Shown piece by piece: positions 5,943-9,453 of a stretch of DNA of 9,453 bases. The stretch's first letter is position 1; each line of letters starts with the position of its first letter. The notes under the pieces were generated by a model. That model was not told the origin of the DNA, did no database searches, and saw nothing but the letters and a program-made list of their open reading frames with translations. This DNA is from Actinomycetes bacterium. Lineage in GTDB: Bacteria; Actinomycetota; Actinomycetes; Actinomycetales; Microbacteriaceae. Made by a program: the position numbers and the translations under genes. The stretch lies in the NCBI GenBank assembly GCA_023457615.1, contig JAEWKY010000219.1, positions 1 to 9,453 on the forward strand. The letters run 5' to 3'.

Positions 5943-7262
5943 ATGACCGACAACGCCAGCCGCGGCACCCGTCCCGGCGACCAGACCCAGACCGCCGCCG
6001 AGCTCGAGATCGAGTGGGCCGCCGACCCGCGGTGGAGCGACGTGAAGCGCGACTACACCGCCCAGGACGTCATCGATCTGAGGGGCCCCGTCCGCGAGGA
6101 CCGCACGCTCGCCCGCCGCGGCGCGGAGAAGCTCTGGGAGCTCATCGAGCGCAACGGCGAGGACTCGGCGCAGTGGGTGCGCGCGCTCGGCGCCCTCACC
6201 GGCAACCAGGCGGTGCAGCAGGTGCGCGCGGGTCTCGAGGCGATCTACCTCTCCGGCTGGCAGGTCGCGGCCGACGCGAACCTGAGCGGCCAGACCTACC
6301 CCGACCAGAGCCTCTACCCCGCCAACTCGGTGCCCGCCGTCGTGCGGCGCATCAACAACGCTCTCCTGCGCACCGGGCAGATCGAGGGCGAGGGCGCCCC
6401 GCACGGCGACTGGCTCGTGCCGATCGTCGCGGATGCCGAGGCGGGCTTCGGCGGACCGCTCAACGCCTACGAGCTGATGCACGGCATGATCGAGGCCGGC
6501 GCCGCGGGCGTGCACTGGGAGGACCAGCTCGCGAGCGAGAAGAAGTGCGGCCACATGGGCGGCAAGGTGCTCATCCCGACCTCGCAGCACATCCGCACCC
6601 TCAACGCCGCCCGGCTCGCCGCCGACGTCGCGGGCGTGCCGACGATCGTGATCGCCCGCACCGACGCGCTCGCCGCGACCCTGCTCACGAGCGACCACGA
6701 CGAGCGCGACCAGCCGTTCGTCACGGGTGAGCGCACGGCCGAGGGCTTCTACCAGGTGCAGAACGGGATCGGGCCCGTGCTCGCCCGAGGCCACGCCTAC
6801 GCGCCCTACGCCGACCTGCTCTGGGTCGAGTCGGACAAGCCGAACCTCGAGCTCGCGCGCGAGTTCGCGGAGAGCATCCACTCCGAGTTCCCGAACCAGA
6901 AGCTGGCCTACAACTGCTCGCCGTCGTTCAACTGGAAGCAGCACCTGGATGACGATCAGATCGCGAAGTTCCAGCGGGAGCTGTCGGCGATGGGCTACGC
7001 GTTCCAGTTCATCACCCTGGCCGGCTTCCACGCGCTCAACCACTCGATGTTCGAGCTCGCGACGGGCTACCGCGACCGCCAGATGAGCGCCTACGTCGAG
7101 CTGCAGGAGGCCGAGTTCGCCTCCGAGGCCCGCGGCTACACCGCGACCAAGCACCAGCGCGAGGTCGGCACCGGCTACTTCGACAGGATCGCGACGGCGC
7201 TCAACCCGTCGTCGGCGACCCTCGCCCTCGTCGGATCGACCGAGTCCGAGCAGTTCCACTGA
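5943..7262 (+). CDS. aceA: Isocitrate lyase
   Basis: This 439-residue protein is isocitrate lyase, which splits isocitrate into succinate and glyoxylate as the first step of the glyoxylate shunt. The catalytic signature KKCGH is at 200-204 (Cys202). Other family blocks are the early WxxDPRW-like segment (AADPRWSDVKRDYT), SGWQVAADANLSGQTYPDQSLYP, PIVADAEAGFGG, and a C-terminus ending in GSTESEQFH. The length agrees with the short bacterial form (about 430). The ATG at 5943 has only a weak GGGG-containing ribosome-binding site, but no better start is seen. It is divergent from the RamB-like regulator across a strong palindrome and precedes malate synthase, so induction on acetate or fatty acids is expected. 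This is the standard aceA-aceB pair of many actinobacteria and is not truncated. Confidence 0.97.
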   Translation: MTDNASRGTRPGDQTQTAAELEIEWAADPRWSDVKRDYTAQDVIDLRGPVREDRTLARRGAEKLWELIERNGEDSAQWVRALGALTGNQAVQQVRAGLEAIYLSGWQVAADANLSGQTYPDQSLYPANSVPAVVRRINNALLRTGQIEGEGAPHGDWLVPIVADAEAGFGGPLNAYELMHGMIEAGAAGVHWEDQLASEKKCGHMGGKVLIPTSQHIRTLNAARLAADVAGVPTIVIARTDALAATLLTSDHDERDQPFVTGERTAEGFYQVQNGIGPVLARGHAYAPYADLLWVESDKPNLELAREFAESIHSEFPNQKLAYNCSPSFNWKQHLDDDQIAKFQRELSAMGYAFQFITLAGFHALNHSMFELATGYRDRQMSAYVELQEAEFASEARGYTATKHQREVGTGYFDRIATALNPSSATLALVGSTESEQFH

Positions 7263-7274
7263 CCCCGCACCCTC

Positions 7275-7331
7275 TGAGGCGTCAGTTCTTGTCGCTACCA
7301 GCACTCCATACCGACGAGAACTGACGCCTCA
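7275..7331. repeat. Long hairpin (20-bp arms) between aceA and aceB
   Basis: TGAGGCGTCAGTTCTTGTCG (7275-7294) is repeated in inverted form at 7312-7331 with one difference, a G-U pair in RNA. The loop is 17 bases. The hairpin begins 12 bases after the aceA stop and ends just before the aceB ribosome-binding site. No U-run follows, so it is not a classical terminator. It could be an attenuator or RNA-stabilising hairpin that sets the aceA to aceB ratio, or a small dispersed repeat. Confidence 0.85.
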
Positions 7332-7340
7332 CGACATCAC

Positions 7341-7347
7341 GGAGAAG
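7341..7347 (+). promoter_or_regulatory. aceB ribosome-binding site (GGAGAAG)
   Basis: GGAGAAG, with GGAG ending six bases before the ATG at 7351, is the best Shine-Dalgarno sequence on the plus strand in this window. It lies just past the 3' arm of the aceA-aceB hairpin, so it stays accessible when the hairpin is formed. Confidence 0.8.
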
Positions 7348-7350
7348 ATC

Positions 7351-8982
7351 ATGACCGACATCCGCATCGACATCCACGGGCCCGAGGGCGACCGCTACGG
7401 CGAGATCCTGACCCCGGAGGCGCTCGAGTTCCTCACCAAGCTGCACGACCTCTTCATCGGCCGCCGGCAGGAGCGCCTCGCCGGACGGATGCTGTTCCGC
7501 CAGGCGATCGACAACGGGCGCAACCTCCGCTTCCTCGACGACGAGAACGACATCCGTCGCAATCGCTCGTGGCGCGTCGCCGGACCGGGACCCGGGCTCG
7601 AGGACCGCCGCGTCGAGATCACCGGACCCACCGACCGCAAGATGACGGTCAACGCCCTCAACTCCGGCGCGAAGGTCTGGCTCGCCGACTTCGAGGATGC
7701 GACGAGCCCCACCTGGGCGAACGTCGTCGAGGGGCAGCTCAACCTGTTCGACGCGATCCGTCGTCAGGTCGACTTCACCTCCCCCGAGGGCAAGCGCTAC
7801 GAGCTGGGGCCGACCACCCCGACGATCGTCGCCCGCCCGCGAGGCTGGCACCTCGTCGAGAAGCACCTGCGCTACACCGACCAGGCGGGCACGCGTCAGC
7901 CGGCGTCGGCGTCGCTCGTCGACTTCGGGCTGTACTTCTTCCACAACGCGATCGAGCTCATCCAGCGCGGCACGGGTCCCTACTTCTACCTGCCGAAGCT
8001 CGAGAACCACCTCGAGGCGCGGCTGTGGAACGACGTCTTCAGCTTCGCGGAGCGGCAGCTCGGCATCCCGCACGGCACGATCCGCGCGACGGTGCTCATC
8101 GAGACGATCACCGCGGCGTTCGAGATGGAGGAGATCCTCTACGAGCTGCGCGACCACTGCGCCGGGCTCAACGCGGGGCGCTGGGACTACGTGTTCTCGA
8201 TCATCAAGAACTTCCGGGGGCGCGGGGCGGGCTTCGTGCTCCCCGACCGGAAGCAGATCACGATGACGACGCCGTTCATGCGCGCGTACACCGAGCTGCT
8301 CGTGGCGACCTGCCATCAGCGCGGGGCGCACGCGATCGGCGGGATGAGCGCGTTCATCCCGAACCGCCGCGACCCCGAGGCGACCGCCGCCGCGCTCGCG
8401 CAGGTCTCCGCCGACAAGAGGCGCGAGGCCACGGACGGCTTCGACGGCACCTGGGTGGCCCACCCCGACCTCGTCGCGACCGCCTACGCGGAGTTCGACG
8501 CCGTGCTCGGCGACCGCCCGAACCAGGTCGACCGCCTGCGCGAGGACGTGCAGGTCGCCGCCGCCGATCTCGTCGACCTGCAGTTCGAGGGCTCCGTGAC
8601 GGATGCCGGGGTGCGGGCCAACGTGTCGATCGCGTTGCGCTACCTCGAGGCGTGGCTGCGCGGCACGGGCGCGGTGGCGCTCGACGGCCTCATGGAGGAT
8701 GCCGCGACGGCCGAGATCTCGCGCTCGCAGCTCTGGCAGTGGATCGCGCAGCGCGTGACGACGGCCGAGGGCACGGCGGTGACGCGCGAGTGGATCGAGC
8801 GCATCCTGCTCGAGGAGCTCGACGCCCACGGCGGCGCCGAGGGGAACCGTTTCGACGACGCGGCGGAGATCTTCCGCGACGCGGCGCTCGACGACGACTT
8901 CCCGCCCTTCCTCACGATCCCGGCCTACACGCGCTACCTCGTCGACACCGTGCCGACGCGGGCGCTCGCGGTGGCCGGATGA
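7351..8982 (+). CDS. aceB: Malate synthase A
   Basis: This 543-residue protein is malate synthase of the short A type (about 530-540 residues; the G type is about 720). It condenses glyoxylate with acetyl-CoA to malate, the second step of the glyoxylate shunt. The family signature RDHCAGLNAGRWDYVF is present. Other landmarks are ARPRGWHLVEKH (active-site arginine region, about 161-169), KLENHLEARLWNDVF, RATVLIETITAAFEMEEI, and MEDAATAEISR containing Asp450, the expected general base (Asp447 in E. coli). The start has a strong ribosome-binding site. It follows aceA after an 88-bp gap occupied by a large hairpin. Its stop overlaps the ATG of the next small gene (ATGA). It is intact, probably cytoplasmic, and probably co-regulated with aceA. 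Confidence 0.97.
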   Translation: MTDIRIDIHGPEGDRYGEILTPEALEFLTKLHDLFIGRRQERLAGRMLFRQAIDNGRNLRFLDDENDIRRNRSWRVAGPGPGLEDRRVEITGPTDRKMTVNALNSGAKVWLADFEDATSPTWANVVEGQLNLFDAIRRQVDFTSPEGKRYELGPTTPTIVARPRGWHLVEKHLRYTDQAGTRQPASASLVDFGLYFFHNAIELIQRGTGPYFYLPKLENHLEARLWNDVFSFAERQLGIPHGTIRATVLIETITAAFEMEEILYELRDHCAGLNAGRWDYVFSIIKNFRGRGAGFVLPDRKQITMTTPFMRAYTELLVATCHQRGAHAIGGMSAFIPNRRDPEATAAALAQVSADKRREATDGFDGTWVAHPDLVATAYAEFDAVLGDRPNQVDRLREDVQVAAADLVDLQFEGSVTDAGVRANVSIALRYLEAWLRGTGAVALDGLMEDAATAEISRSQLWQWIAQRVTTAEGTAVTREWIERILLEELDAHGGAEGNRFDDAAEIFRDAALDDDFPPFLTIPAYTRYLVDTVPTRALAVAG

Positions 8983-9278
8983 TCCGGGTCGTGCTCGCCG
9001 GCGCGACGGCGGAGGCCCGCACGCGGCTCGCCGGTCTCCTCGCGGAGCGGCTCGGGCTGCCGGCGGCGGAGGGCTTCGTGCTCGCCGACCCGCCGCACGA
9101 CCCGGTGTCGTTCGACGCCGACCTCGCGCGCCGCGGCGAGGAGGTGGATGCCCTCCTCCACCTCGGCGGCGCGCCCGACGCGCTGCTCGACCACTACGGC
9201 CGCGCCGTGATCGAGGTGCGCACCCTCGACGTCGACGACCTCCTCGCCGCGCTCCGGGAGTCGCTCATCGCGGGCTGA
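8979..9278 (+). CDS. Small adenylate-kinase-like protein lacking the P-loop lysine, coupled to aceB
   Basis: This is a 99-residue protein whose ATG overlaps the aceB stop by four bases. I know no named family for it. Read by eye, it follows adenylate kinase in miniature. VVLAGATAEARTRLAGLLAERLGLP (4-28) sits where kinases have a strand, GxxxxGKx(T) and the LLAERLGIP helix. FVLADPP (33-39) resembles the FxLDGFP strand, VDALLHL (56-62) resembles VDAVLEL, and YGRAVIEVRTLDVDDLLAAL (73-92) resembles the kinase C-terminus with its VDEV helix. Walker A is degraded (Ala13 and Arg14 for Gly-Lys), and the NMP-binding and lid segments are missing. Catalysis is therefore unlikely; nucleotide binding or a regulatory role is possible. 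Base use resembles its neighbours and coupling to aceB argues it is expressed. The similarity is judged by eye only. Confidence 0.75.
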   Translation: MIRVVLAGATAEARTRLAGLLAERLGLPAAEGFVLADPPHDPVSFDADLARRGEEVDALLHLGGAPDALLDHYGRAVIEVRTLDVDDLLAALRESLIAG

Positions 9279-9385
9279 CCGGTCGCGGTCGATCGCCCGG
9301 GGTATCGAAACCGACGCATCGGCACGCGTCGAAGTGGCGGTCGGGCACATGTCCGGCCGCCACGTGCCGTTGGCAGCATCGGAGC
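9279..9385. other. Intergenic region after the aceA-aceB unit, with a repeat-like fragment
   Basis: This 107-bp gap holds GGTATCGAAACC (9301-9312), which closely matches the GGTGTATCGAAACC end of the left arm of the repeat at 4265-4362. No matching second arm is present, so it looks like a partial or decayed copy. A hairpin follows at 9334-9363. No gene is seen here. Confidence 0.45.
9334..9363. terminator. Hairpin, possible terminator of the aceA-aceB unit
   Basis: GTGGCGGTCGG (9334-9344) pairs with CCGGCCGCCAC (9353-9363) over eleven positions, including one G-U pair, around an eight-base loop. It lies 55 bases after the last gene and before the next gene's start. It has no U-run, as is common for actinobacterial terminators, and chance hairpins are frequent in DNA this GC-rich. 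Confidence 0.45.
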
Positions 9386-9453
9386 GTGATCGACGACGAC
9401 CTCCGCGAGCGCCTCGCAGCCCTGGGCACGCACGACCCGACCCGGGGTGCGCT
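9386..9453 (+). CDS. 5' end of an unidentified gene (partial, runs off the window)
   Basis: An open frame begins at GTG 9386 and stays open to the window edge (22 complete codons). The peptide starts MIDDDLRERLAALGTHDPTRGA, too short to identify. No spaced Shine-Dalgarno is present. CAGCAT (9374-9379) lies six bases before the GTG and could be the -10 box of a leaderless promoter. The third codon positions are all G or C except in GCA (codon 11) and GGT (codon 21), as in real genes of this genome. It is not recognised. Confidence 0.4.
   Translation, partial: MIDDDLRERLAALGTHDPTRGA

Noticed and set aside
4384..5946. Long plus-strand open frame (520 codons) opposite the regulator
   Set aside because: It is antisense to a clear helix-turn-helix protein and runs through the palindrome and into aceA; low-complexity Arg/Val/Ala translation.
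5601..7304. Long minus-strand open frame (567 codons) across aceA and the start of the regulator
   Set aside because: It covers two well-supported genes and the operator, and its composition is that of an antisense shadow.
7282..8829. Long minus-strand open frame (515 codons) opposite aceB
   Set aside because: Its translation is rich in Arg, Asp, Val and His with no family landmarks, as expected for the complement of a GC-rich gene; aceB in the other direction has all malate synthase signatures.

Overview
The window is very GC-rich, densely packed DNA with G/C-ending codons, GTG starts and short gene overlaps. This points to a high-GC actinobacterium. The 'ramB-like regulator next to aceA' layout and overall style fit Micrococcales, probably Microbacteriaceae, but that placement is inference. 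There is no sign of phage, transposase, CRISPR, tRNA or rRNA. The window looks like core and semi-core carbon metabolism centred on acetyl-CoA.

Left part (21-4271): two divergent units share a 158-bp spacer. Leftward run a cupin protein and an SMP-30/gluconolactonase-like hydrolase (17-bp overlap). Rightward run a classical short-chain dehydrogenase, a thiolase and a 3-hydroxyacyl-CoA dehydrogenase, joined by 8-bp and 4-bp overlaps. Together they look like a small catabolic module: a lactone or cyclic intermediate may be opened, the hydroxyl oxidised, and a beta-ketoacyl-CoA cleaved to acetyl-CoA. The substrate cannot be read from the sequence.

Middle (4265-5942): a long imperfect inverted repeat with covarying internal hairpins fills the gap between the dehydrogenase and a convergent regulator. 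That regulator is an XRE-type protein of the RamB/ScfR (short-chain fatty acyl-responsive) family. It is divergent from isocitrate lyase, and a near-perfect 22-bp palindrome plus an extra half-site lie between them.

Right part (5943-9278): isocitrate lyase (aceA), a 20-bp-stem hairpin, malate synthase (aceB), then a 99-aa protein coupled to aceB by a 4-bp overlap. This small protein reads like a shrunken adenylate kinase that has lost its P-loop glycine/lysine and its NMP-binding and lid regions. The glyoxylate shunt genes would assimilate the acetyl-CoA that the left module could release.

The right end (9279-9453) holds half of a repeat-like motif, a hairpin and the first 22 codons of an unidentified gene. 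The most unusual items are the adenylate-kinase-like remnant, the covarying repeat at 4265-4362, the aceA/regulator palindrome, and a sharp GGATGC-for-GGACGC codon-context bias.
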